DNA of 64,000 nucleotides from the NCBI GenBank assembly GCA_023229135.1, contig JALNZT010000026.1, positions 1 to 64,000 of the forward strand, given 5' to 3'. The notes beneath the pieces were generated by a model. That model made no database searches and was not told the origin of the DNA. It saw nothing but the letters and a program-made list of their open reading frames with translations. Below, one piece after another: positions 54,673-63,504 of the stretch; position 1 is the first letter of the stretch, and each line of letters begins with the position of its first letter. This DNA comes from Bacteroidales bacterium. Lineage in GTDB: Bacteria; Bacteroidota; Bacteroidia; Bacteroidales; F082. Made by a program: the position numbers and the translations under genes.

Positions 54673-57207
54673 TTATTCCAGAATAATTCGCCTTGTGAAT
54701 TGCTGCTCTTTTCCACTTAATTTCAAGATAATTACTCCTGAATAAGCAGTGAGATTTAGCTTTTCACGATTCAAATCTATTTCATTTTTGCCAGCTTTCG
54801 CCTTGATTTGATCTTTATAAATTAGCCTGCCGCTCAGATCGCTCAGTTCCAACTGCATATTTTCGGCCTGCCTGCTTTCAAAATAAAGTTTAAAAGCTGT
54901 TTTCACAGGATTTGGAAAAATAGTTAAGCTTTTAAAATACGTATTATTTTCAGCTAAACTGACTATTTCTACGGTCACAGCATTTGACGCTACAGACTCG
55001 TAAATATCTCTGGCAGTTGTAATTGCATAAGTGTTTTCATTTATCGGGAACTCATCCACAAAAGTGAATTCACCTGCTGCTACTTCTGCTATCAGGTTAA
55101 AATTCCTCCAAACATTAAAATGGGTGTATTCCCAACGGAAACGCTTTCCGGGATTTTCAGCGGCAATTTTTTCAGGGAGGCCGCTGTTTTGAGGTTTTGA
55201 GTTTTCTAAGACCTGTATTTTTGTCTGGCTTCCGGGCGCATCAACCGCAAACCCGCGGATATTCCAGTTGATGTTCCAGCCAAAATAATCCGACATGCTC
55301 AACCAATCGGCACCATACAAAATCATATCTCCTTTGAAAGGAACTGCCGGGCCGTTGTCGGTTCCTGCCGGATAACCGCCGCCTGTATTCTGCACCCTGT
55401 AGCCAATCCAAAGCTCTTGCGATGCGTCAATGAGTACTGGGTTATTTAGTTCGATGGTGTTCCACTCACTGGCAATTGGGTTTTCAACAGCCTGATCAAC
55501 CTGCAGATTCCCGGCAGCAAACTGATTCCCGCCAGTCCAAACACGCATACTAAAATCGGCATCAATATCTTCAAAGTAAGCTGAAATTTCTGTCAGGTAT
55601 TTGCCGTCATAATTCTGTAAATCAGTCGGCGTAAAACGAATGGCAGCATCAAAAACATCAATATTTTCGCCACCAACGGCATCAGAATTTTCGCCGTCGT
55701 CCCAATACAACCAATCGCCCAGCGAGGCCGGTTCATCCCAATTGAGTACCACCGTTTGAGCAATGACATCTCCTCGAAGGTTAAGTGGCGGAAAGAGTAG
55801 GGCTTCCAACATAAAGTCAAGTGCTGTGTCGTCGGTCAATTCCAAATCAGCTTGTTGAAAGCCGATAAAGCCATCAGCCGAAACCGTTAAGTTATAAGTC
55901 CCGGGAATCAACTGAATGCTGAAGTTTCCCGTATCATCGGTATAATGGGTTGTTCCATTGAGTTTTAGCTTCGCGTTACCCAGTCCGTTGTCAAAAACAT
56001 CAACCACCTGACCCGAAAACGTAATATTTTCAGCTAACTGATTTTCGGCCCTCACACCCCAAACCTGGTAGTCGAAAGTGCCGTCATGCGGACGAAAATA
56101 GGTCATAAAAAGTTGGTCTTTATCTCCATCGCGGTAGCCGTTGATTTGTGGCCAGCTCGCATCTTCAGTATCTTGCGAAAACGGCAGTATTTCCGACCAG
56201 GATTCGCCGTTATCCACAGAGTAGCGCATCACGGCTTTGTCGTTGCCGCTATAACTGCCATCGCTCCAAATAGCGTAAATGCGGTGGTTTGCGACATTGT
56301 CGCGCAGCACATAAACGTCAGGACGCTCCGATCCACCGCTATTGTCAGATAAATTAAGGGCAGCTTCCCAGCTGGCACCCAGGTCATTAGAGCGATATAG
56401 AATAGCATCGGTTTGTAGTCCGTCAATTTTTGATGAGACGATGGTGTAGATGCTATTGTCAACAATTTTGGTTTTCAGGCGTGCGTTGTAAGCCTGGTTA
56501 TTACTCAGGTTTTGTGGACTTGTCCAGCTTTGGCCGAAATTCGTTGATTTACTAAAAAATAAGTCTAAGTGATCATAATTAGGGCCGGTTTGATCGTTCC
56601 AGAAGGCAAAAATTTGATTGCCTTTCAGGGCAATATTACACCAGCGCGCACCTTCTGTGGTGGCTGAAACTTGCAGTGAAGCAGACCAGCTTTGGCCGGC
56701 ATCAACAGATTTCATGATGAAAATCTGTGGATTAGATAAAAAATCACGGTCTTCATAAGCCAAAACCAGCGTATCACCCGAAATGGCGATCTGTGGGACT
56801 TGTGCGCCCTGGTTGGCGTCAGTGATTTGAATTTCGCTACCAAAGCTTTGGCCGTCATTGCTTGATTTCAGCATAAAAATCTGGCTCTTACCGGTAGTGT
56901 TTCGATAATAAAAAACGAACACATTGCCGTTAGCAGCTGCAATTACCGGATATTTAGCACCATAATCTATTCCGTTGTAAATGGTTGATTTAGTACCCCA
57001 ACTTAGACCACCATTGGTGCTTTTACGAAACATCAGATCGCCCCACTGATCCCAAACCAGGTAAAAATCATCGTCGATATTGTACATGGCATGGTCACGT
57101 GATGGGCCGTATTCGTCGGAAATATTTTGTGGCGGGAAAAACTGAATTTGTGCTGCAGCCGAATAAAAAGCAAAAGCAGCAATGAAAATAAGGAATAACT
57201 TTTTCAT
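54673..57207 (-). CDS. Secreted sialidase-like protein with T9SS sorting domain
   Basis: 844 residues. A signal peptide (1-19) leads into a beta-propeller with at least six Asp-box-like repeats (e.g. STNGGLSWG, SVDAGQSWS, STNFGQSWT, SVDNGESWS) to about 380. A carboxypeptidase-regulatory-like domain (FSGQVVDVFDNGLGNAKL onward, about 395-465), a beta-sandwich region and a C-terminal sorting domain (KSLTIFPNPVKTAFKLYF, ending FTRRIILE) follow. No RIP arginine is evident, so enzyme activity is doubtful. It is exported by type IX secretion and sits nine bases ahead of LPS glycosyltransferase genes. Confidence 0.88.
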   Translation of the reverse strand: MKKLFLIFIAAFAFYSAAAQIQFFPPQNISDEYGPSRDHAMYNIDDDFYLVWDQWGDLMFRKSTNGGLSWGTKSTIYNGIDYGAKYPVIAAANGNVFVFYYRNTTGKSQIFMLKSSNDGQSFGSEIQITDANQGAQVPQIAISGDTLVLAYEDRDFLSNPQIFIMKSVDAGQSWSASLQVSATTEGARWCNIALKGNQIFAFWNDQTGPNYDHLDLFFSKSTNFGQSWTSPQNLSNNQAYNARLKTKIVDNSIYTIVSSKIDGLQTDAILYRSNDLGASWEAALNLSDNSGGSERPDVYVLRDNVANHRIYAIWSDGSYSGNDKAVMRYSVDNGESWSEILPFSQDTEDASWPQINGYRDGDKDQLFMTYFRPHDGTFDYQVWGVRAENQLAENITFSGQVVDVFDNGLGNAKLKLNGTTHYTDDTGNFSIQLIPGTYNLTVSADGFIGFQQADLELTDDTALDFMLEALLFPPLNLRGDVIAQTVVLNWDEPASLGDWLYWDDGENSDAVGGENIDVFDAAIRFTPTDLQNYDGKYLTEISAYFEDIDADFSMRVWTGGNQFAAGNLQVDQAVENPIASEWNTIELNNPVLIDASQELWIGYRVQNTGGGYPAGTDNGPAVPFKGDMILYGADWLSMSDYFGWNINWNIRGFAVDAPGSQTKIQVLENSKPQNSGLPEKIAAENPGKRFRWEYTHFNVWRNFNLIAEVAAGEFTFVDEFPINENTYAITTARDIYESVASNAVTVEIVSLAENNTYFKSLTIFPNPVKTAFKLYFESRQAENMQLELSDLSGRLIYKDQIKAKAGKNEIDLNREKLNLTAYSGVIILKLSGKEQQFTRRIILE

Positions 57208-57274
57208 GGTATGGTAATTTGGTTGGACAAAGTTAGAAATTTTGTAGGATTTTTAGACGGGTTTTGTAAATCGG

Positions 57275-57726
57275 TTCCGCGAAGCAATTGCTTCCTGGAA
57301 TTATCATGCAGCATTCGCTGCTAACGTGATTGTCAATGTCTAAATTTGTATTGGAACAGTCGTAGAGCTTTTGCAGCATCCCCTGTTCCGCGAAGCATTT
57401 GCTTCGTGGAATTATCAAGCAGCATTCGCTGCTAACGTAATTGTCAGTGTCTAAATTTGTATTGGAACAGTCGTAGAGCTTATGCAGCATCCCCTGTTCC
57501 GCGAAGCATTTGCTTCGTGGAATTATCATGCAGCATTCGCTGCTAACGTGATTGTCAATGTCTAAATTTGTATTGGAACTGTCGTAGAGCTTATGCAGCA
57601 TCCCCTGTTCCGCGAAGCATTTGCTTCGTGGAATTATCAAGCAGCATTCGCTGCTAACGTAATTGTCAGTGTCTAAATTTGTATTGGAACAGTCGTAGAG
57701 CTTATGCAGCATCCCCTGTTCCGCGA
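57275..57726. repeat. Four-unit tandem array, period 111 bp
   Basis: Units start at 57275, 57386, 57497 and 57608, with a partial fifth at 57719. Each has hairpin A in a variant form (CGAAGCA/TGCTTCG) and a second hairpin GCAGC-ATTC-GCTGC. The period is 37 codons, so a 159-codon minus-strand frame stays open across it; this is a by-product and I do not call it a gene. Confidence 0.92.
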
Positions 57727-57821
57727 ACTCGTATACCCATAAAAAACCCTTTTCCTGATTTATCTTGTGATTAAACCCAAAGAATCCGTACCTTTCGCCT
57801 TCAAATTTTAAATATGATATT

Positions 57822-60800
57822 ATGTCCTCTTTATTTCAAAAACTTATGGCTTTTTTGCTGCTTTTCCTTTTTACGGGAAGTATTTTTGCTATGGAAGATG
57901 CGCGCCTGCTGCGCTATCCCGACATTAACAATGATCTGATCGTGTTTGTTTATGCCGGCGATTTGTGGTCGGTAAACGCTGAAGGCGGCGAAGCCCGGCA
58001 ACTGACCTCACACGAAGGTGTTGAGCTTTTCCCAAAAATTTCTCCAGACGGCAAATGGATTGCTTTTTCGGCTGAATATTCCGGTAGTCGACAAATCTGG
58101 GTGATGCCAGCTGAAGGCGGTGAAGCTAAACAACTTACCTGGTACAACTCTGTCGGGGTGATGCCGCCTCGTGGTGGTTTCGACCACGTGGTAATGGGCT
58201 GGACTTCCGACAGCAAAAAGATACTGATACGTGCCAACCGCACTCCTTTCGGCGATCGCAACGGACGCTATTTCCTTGTTTCGCCGGATGGTGGATTTGA
58301 AGAGCCGTTGCCGATTATCAATGGCGGTTTTGCAGCGCTTTCGCCTGATGATAAAATGATTTGTTTTACGCCTGTCGATCGTGAATTCCGTACCTGGAAA
58401 CGCTATAAGGGTGGACGTGCATCTGATCTGTGGATTTATGACCTGGAGAACAATAGCTCAGAGCAAATCACCACTTTTAAAGGATCAGACCAGTGGCCTA
58501 TCTGGGAAGGCAATGATATAATTTTTGCCAGCGATAGCGATCTGCGGCTCAATCTTTATCGCTATAATATTACAACAAAATCCATGAATCAATTAACTCA
58601 TTTTAAGGACTTTGATGTGATGTGGCCTTCCGGCAAAAATGGAAAAATAGTTTATGAAAATGGCGGACTTCTCTATGTTTATAACCTGACAACCAACGAA
58701 AATAGGAAGATTGAAGTTGCCCTGAATTTCGATAACCCCAATTTAAAAGCCTATTATAAAAATGTAAAAGAAGACATTAACAGCTATGCTATCTCGCCCA
58801 GCGGGAAACGTGTTCTTTTGGATGCCCGCGGCGATATCTTTTCTATTCCTGCCGAAAACGGACTCATTATCAACCTGACTAACACACAAGGTGTTCGTGA
58901 GTTATATCCGTCCTGGTCGCCCAACGGAAAATACATCGCTTACTATTCTGATGCCACAGGTGAGTACGAAGTTTATCTGCTTGAAAATAAGGAAGGAGCG
59001 ACACCACGCCAGCTTACCAAAGGATCGGCTGCCTGGAAATATGAAGCGGAATGGTCGCCCGATAGCAAATTCCTGGTTTATTCAGATCGTACTATGCAGC
59101 TGTGGCTGTTGGATGTAGAAACAGGAAACCAAAAAGCAATTGATAAAGCTACTCAAAGTGAAATTCGCAGTTATGCTTTCTCTCCTGATTCAGAGTGGAT
59201 AGCTTATAGCAAGGAATCTGACAATAACCTTTCCGCAATATGGGTTTATCATATTCCAACTGCAAAAACCACCCAGCTTTCTGATGATCAATTCAACGAT
59301 TGGTCGCCCTACTTCAGTAAAGATGGCAAGTTTATCTTTTTTGTATCCAACCGTGATTTTAACTTGAAATTCTCGAGTTTTGAGTTTGATTATCTATACG
59401 CAGATGCCTCACGCCTTTATGCGGCAGCCTTGCAAAATGACGGCACGCGTCTGGCGCCTTTCAAAATAGATAAAGAGCCTGTGAAAGAATCGGAAAGCAC
59501 TGAAAACGATAAAAAAGACAAGAAAAAAGAGGAGGCTGAAAAGGCAACTTCTGTGAAAGTAAAAATTGATTTTGAAGGTTTTAATGGTCGCATCGAGGCT
59601 TTGCCTGTCACATCAGGAAGTTATCGCATTTTGGGAGTTGTTGATGGCGGCTTGTTGTATATGAGCGAAAGAAAAATAATGCGCTATAATATAGAGGAGC
59701 AAAAAACCGAAGAAATCATGGAGAAAGCTTGGGGTGCAATCCCTACTGCTGATGGCAAACAGATGTTGTATCGCTCAGGCAAGGATTATGGCATTGCGAA
59801 AATTGCACCCGGCCAAAAACCTGGAACCGGAAAGCTCGATCTGGATAAGTTAGAAATGAAAATTGAGCCACAAAAAGAGTGGAATCAGATTTATCAGGAT
59901 AGCTGGCGTATTTTCAGAGATTATTTTTATGTAGATAATATGCACGGCGTTGATTGGAAGGGATTTGGCGAGCGTTATGCTAAACTGATTCCTTATGCCG
60001 GAAGCCGTTTTGATGTAGATTATGTGCTCAATGAATTGGTTTCGGAGATCAATGCCGGACATGCTTACGTGAACTGGGGCGATATCGCTGAAGTAAAACG
60101 CGTGAACACCGGTTTGCTCGGCGCCGAATTAGAAGCGGATTATAATGCTGGCCGCTACCGGATTATGAAGATTTATGAAGGTGAAAACTGGAATCCTGAA
60201 CGGCGCGCACCACTTACCGAAGCCGGCGTGGATATAAAGGAAGGTGATTACATCATCAGCATTGACGGACAGGAACTTACAACAGCTATGAACCCTTATG
60301 CTTTACTCGAAAACAAAGCCAACAGGATAATTGATATCGTTGTAAGTAGCAATGCCGAAGGAAAAGCTACACGCAAATCGAAGGTAAAAACTATTGACAG
60401 TGAGATTGAGCTGAGATACCTCAACTGGGTGAACGAACGCCGCGCGATGGTTGATAAATTGTCCGACGGACGGATTGGCTATATCCACGTTCCAAATACT
60501 GCCATTGAGGGCAATCGCGAATTGCACCGCGGCATGTATGCCTACCACAACAAGGAGGCCCTAATTATTGACGACCGCTATAATGGTGGTGGCTTTATTC
60601 CTGATCGCATGGCCGATCTGCTCGACAGGCGCACGCTTACCTACTGGCACCGCAATGGTATGTTGCCCGACAAGGCACCCGGTGTTTCGCACAACGGGCC
60701 AAAAGTGATGCTGATCAATGGCTACTCTTCTTCTGGCGGCGATGCTTTCCCTTATTTCTTCAAGAAACTGGGACTGGGAACACTTATCGGAACACGCACC

Positions 60801-61094
60801 TGGGGCGGATTGGTCGGGATTTCGGGTAATGCCGGTCTGGTGGACGGAGGCTATATCTCGGTGCCGCGCTTCGGGATTTTTGATGAAAACGAAGAATGGA
60901 TTATCGAAGGGATAGGAGTGTATCCGGATATTGAAGTCGTTGACCGACCCGAAGATCTCGCCACAGGCAAAGACCCTAATATTGAAAAAGCAGTTGAGTT
61001 TTTACTTAAAGCGCTGAAAGAAAATCCGGTGAAAAAAATAAACTCACCCACACCACCTGATCGCAGCAAATGGATTGAAGTAGAAATCAAATAA
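57822..61094 (+). CDS. Tricorn-protease homologue, S41 family peptidase
   Basis: 1090 residues with a signal peptide (about 1-23), so exported. WD40-like/PD40 beta-propeller repeats (e.g. PKISPDGKWIAFSAEY, YPSWSPNGKYIAYYSD) fill about 25-540. A Lys/Glu-rich linker (about 548-568) leads to a second propeller part and the C1 domain (WRIFRDYFYVDNMHGVDW). A PDZ domain lies at about 750-855, and the S41 catalytic core has DDRYNGGGFI and nucleophile serine in GYSSSGGDAFPYFF. Likely degrades peptides in the periplasm. Confidence 0.94.
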   Translation: MSSLFQKLMAFLLLFLFTGSIFAMEDARLLRYPDINNDLIVFVYAGDLWSVNAEGGEARQLTSHEGVELFPKISPDGKWIAFSAEYSGSRQIWVMPAEGGEAKQLTWYNSVGVMPPRGGFDHVVMGWTSDSKKILIRANRTPFGDRNGRYFLVSPDGGFEEPLPIINGGFAALSPDDKMICFTPVDREFRTWKRYKGGRASDLWIYDLENNSSEQITTFKGSDQWPIWEGNDIIFASDSDLRLNLYRYNITTKSMNQLTHFKDFDVMWPSGKNGKIVYENGGLLYVYNLTTNENRKIEVALNFDNPNLKAYYKNVKEDINSYAISPSGKRVLLDARGDIFSIPAENGLIINLTNTQGVRELYPSWSPNGKYIAYYSDATGEYEVYLLENKEGATPRQLTKGSAAWKYEAEWSPDSKFLVYSDRTMQLWLLDVETGNQKAIDKATQSEIRSYAFSPDSEWIAYSKESDNNLSAIWVYHIPTAKTTQLSDDQFNDWSPYFSKDGKFIFFVSNRDFNLKFSSFEFDYLYADASRLYAAALQNDGTRLAPFKIDKEPVKESESTENDKKDKKKEEAEKATSVKVKIDFEGFNGRIEALPVTSGSYRILGVVDGGLLYMSERKIMRYNIEEQKTEEIMEKAWGAIPTADGKQMLYRSGKDYGIAKIAPGQKPGTGKLDLDKLEMKIEPQKEWNQIYQDSWRIFRDYFYVDNMHGVDWKGFGERYAKLIPYAGSRFDVDYVLNELVSEINAGHAYVNWGDIAEVKRVNTGLLGAELEADYNAGRYRIMKIYEGENWNPERRAPLTEAGVDIKEGDYIISIDGQELTTAMNPYALLENKANRIIDIVVSSNAEGKATRKSKVKTIDSEIELRYLNWVNERRAMVDKLSDGRIGYIHVPNTAIEGNRELHRGMYAYHNKEALIIDDRYNGGGFIPDRMADLLDRRTLTYWHRNGMLPDKAPGVSHNGPKVMLINGYSSSGGDAFPYFFKKLGLGTLIGTRTWGGLVGISGNAGLVDGGYISVPRFGIFDENEEWIIEGIGVYPDIEVVDRPEDLATGKDPNIEKAVEFLLKALKENPVKKINSPTPPDRSKWIEVEIK

Positions 61095-61112
61095 CTCGGT
61101 TAGTGTTAAAGC

Positions 61113-61153
61113 AAAAAACGCCCTGTTTTTTTAAAGAAGTGGGGCGTTTTTTT
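61113..61153 (+). terminator. Terminator after the tricorn-like gene
   Basis: AAACGCCC/GGGGCGTTT stem followed by T7. Confidence 0.85.
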
Positions 61154-61396
61154 GTTCAAGAGTTTATGGATTTAGTAGTTTAAGGGTTGACGGGTTTAAG
61201 AGTTCAAGAATCACAATACCAAATTATTACGACTATTCTTCTGCTGAACTAATGCCTTTGAGAAACCCATGTATTGCCTCAATTTTTGATTCTTCGGGGT
61301 TTATGAGTTGTGAAGGGTTTAAGGGTTCAAGAGTTTACTGTAGTGCATCAATCTTTGTCCTGAAAGCTTTCGGGATTGAATTAGGAATTTTTGAAG
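61154..61396. other. Spacer with short degenerate repeats
   Basis: Variants of GGGTTTAAGAGTTCAAGA recur three or four times (about 61155-61205 and 61315-61340). No gene is supported. Confidence 0.5.
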
Positions 61397-61759
61397 CTAT
61401 AATTTCATGTTTGTTAAATATTCATGTTGCTTTCTTACAATAATTGAGGTGTTGAACGGAATATCATCGATGGGTTTTTCTTCTGGCATTTTATAGCTTA
61501 CCTGCATGGCTGAGTCAGCGTGGTATTGCAAAGCTATTTTTTCGGTATCAAACGGAATATCTTCGATAAATGATTCGGCTGAAGGGATAAAAGCTGCAGT
61601 AATGGCTTCCTGATATTGTACTGAATCAAAAATTTGCTTTGTGTCAAACGGAATATCATTGACATAGGACTCTTTGGACTGGCAATAATCGGCAGAGAAA
61701 ACTTGTGTTGAACTGACTAAGAAAAGAATAACTGCGGTTAAAAAGCAAGTTGTTTTCAT
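61397..61759 (-). CDS. Small exported protein with three DIPFDT repeats
   Basis: 120 residues from ATG 61759 (MKTTCFLTAVILFLV), chosen because it gives a clean signal peptide (about 1-22). The mature chain carries three copies of a repeat spaced about 30-35 residues apart: YVNDIPFDTKQIF, FIEDIPFDTEKIA and PIDDIPFNTSIIV. I know this motif from small exported Bacteroidota proteins without assigned function. It stands alone. Confidence 0.75.
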   Translation of the reverse strand: MKTTCFLTAVILFLVSSTQVFSADYCQSKESYVNDIPFDTKQIFDSVQYQEAITAAFIPSAESFIEDIPFDTEKIALQYHADSAMQVSYKMPEEKPIDDIPFNTSIIVRKQHEYLTNMKL

Positions 61760-61807
61760 GGCGTATATTTTTTTTAAGTTTTTTATTAGCGTTTGATTGC
61801 TTAACAA

Positions 61808-62451
61808 CTAAGGTTGTGCCAAAAATTATAATACGCAATGAATGAGATTGTTAACCCTATGAGTTTAATATTTTCAACTCAAACTACTTGTGTTCAAAGC
61901 GAACAGTTTTGTTCGGGAGTGAACAATTATCCTGAAAAAAGATATCGATTTTCGTTTTTAGTCGTTGTAATTTCGAAAAGCTCACTTAATAAAACTGTTG
62001 TTTTATATCTTATCCTACATAATTTTATTGTACATTTGTCTTTTAACAAAACAAGTTTTGAACCTCAAGATAACATCCTTTCGTTTTCTCACATTAACGG
62101 CCAAAACCGTCAGTAATTTATGTGGCTGTATATCAGTGTTATACCCCCCCCCCACCTACAGTACGATTATTAATATTACAGCCATTTCTTGTTTTCATGC
62201 TGTTTTACTTGGGTATTGCACAAACTAACCCTAACCACAGAGTGCCGATTATAGAGGGATTTGATAAAGTTTTTTCAAGGCTCAAATCAAATAAAAATCT
62301 TTTTTTACTGGGTAAAAATACCTTCATTTCAGCTGGCCATACCGGCAGTTTGCATGCCTCAGCACCGGTAATAGCCCTAATGTAGACAAGCTGAACAATG
62401 CGAAATAGGGTTTTACAAATAAATAGAGTTTTTCAACCAAAGAAATTAAAC
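61808..62451. other. AT-rich region with a C10 tract
   Basis: About 640 bases without a convincing gene. Short plus-strand frames exist but look random. An uninterrupted run of ten C lies at 62144-62153, striking in such AT-rich DNA. Confidence 0.55.
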
Positions 62452-63441
62452 ATGAAAAAATATATTATAATGATCGTTTTTGCCGTTATTGCGATAGCAG
62501 TAACTTCCTGCAAAAAGGACAACGTCAATAAGCCTATTAACCAGGATGATGAACTTATCGCGAAAAGCAAAAAAGTTATTTCTCTTATAGAAAAATTCGA
62601 TGAGAAAATGAGCAGTAATTTAAAATCCGGTGAAGTAATTGGTGTCGATTCCGCTGTTTGGAACTTGGAGGCACTACAAAATTATAAATATGCTAACCCC
62701 AGTGAAGCTACCAGGGATTTTGAAGTAGCCAAATCGAACTATAGCCTTCTCCTGAATGGAAATGGACAGGTTCTGATGAGCGATGTACAAGCCGTTTATG
62801 CACAAATGGAAGATGCGTTAACCTTAAAGCTTCAGCAAATTCCAAGCGACGAAAAAGTGGTTCGCTTTGCTGATGTATCTTTGGACAGTATTGAAGGCAA
62901 CACAGCCCATCTATCTACCACTCTTGGGTTTGGTTACAACTGGCTGTTGGGCAGGTACTGGCCATTTAGCACAAGTGACAACTGGTATTGGGGGACGCTT
63001 TCACAAGAATACGGACGACCTCCAATGGGAAAATGCGATGGAACCCAAGTTGGTGTTTCTGATGCTTCTGACGAGTTGCAATGGCGGCTAAACAACCCTG
63101 TTGTGCTTCCTACTGGCCCCTTTATTTGGATAGATCTTGAAACAAATGAAAATGTAATTGGATATAATCATCTAGATACTATTTATGAAGAACCCAGACT
63201 TTATGTAGGCTGGGATTACCCTGATGATAATTGTTTGACACATGACACGCTGACGCATTATCTAGTGCAATCGCATCACATTATCAATGATTACTCAGAA
63301 GGGGTAAGGCCTGCTGGTTTATCTTTTGCAAGTGTATATATAGATGATGATCTATTGCTTCGTCCAAATTATCAAGGTCAACACTATCACCGATATGAAG
63401 TAACCTATGGAACTATGGTAAAAGTAGGTTTGCCAAAATAA
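62452..63441 (+). CDS. Lipoprotein of unknown function
   Basis: 329 residues from ATG 62452, which gives a lipoprotein signal (AIAVTSCKKDN, Cys18); an ATG at 62398 would add 18 residues in front. The mature part has a helical N-terminal section (SKKVISLIEKFDEKMSSNL) and then an aromatic-rich section (YNWLLGRYWPFSTSDNWYWG). A conserved-looking cysteine is in GKCDGTQVG. I do not recognise the family. A hairpin and another exported-protein gene follow, so the two may form an operon. Confidence 0.78.
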   Translation: MKKYIIMIVFAVIAIAVTSCKKDNVNKPINQDDELIAKSKKVISLIEKFDEKMSSNLKSGEVIGVDSAVWNLEALQNYKYANPSEATRDFEVAKSNYSLLLNGNGQVLMSDVQAVYAQMEDALTLKLQQIPSDEKVVRFADVSLDSIEGNTAHLSTTLGFGYNWLLGRYWPFSTSDNWYWGTLSQEYGRPPMGKCDGTQVGVSDASDELQWRLNNPVVLPTGPFIWIDLETNENVIGYNHLDTIYEEPRLYVGWDYPDDNCLTHDTLTHYLVQSHHIINDYSEGVRPAGLSFASVYIDDDLLLRPNYQGQHYHRYEVTYGTMVKVGLPK

Positions 63442-63449
63442 CAAAATTC

Positions 63450-63484
63450 TCCGGATAGCTCATTTATGCAGCTATCCGGATTTC
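63450..63484 (+). terminator. Hairpin between the two exported-protein genes
   Basis: Perfect 11-base stem TCCGGATAGCT/AGCTATCCGGA with a poor T tract (TTTCACTTT). It may act as a weak terminator or RNA-processing site. Confidence 0.6.
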
Positions 63485-63504
63485 ACTTTACTAATGGGTT
63501 TACT

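Noticed and set aside
57233..57712. 159-codon Cys-rich frame in the 111-bp array
   Set aside because: The openness is explained by a period of 37 codons. The sister array built from the same hairpin does not keep the frame.
61252..61443. 63-codon plus-strand frame
   Set aside because: Lies in repetitive TTTAAG/TTCAAG sequence and overlaps the opposite-strand exported protein gene; no conserved pattern.
62122..62385. 87-codon frame running through the C10 tract
   Set aside because: No signal, domain or good start context; the Pro run comes only from the C tract.
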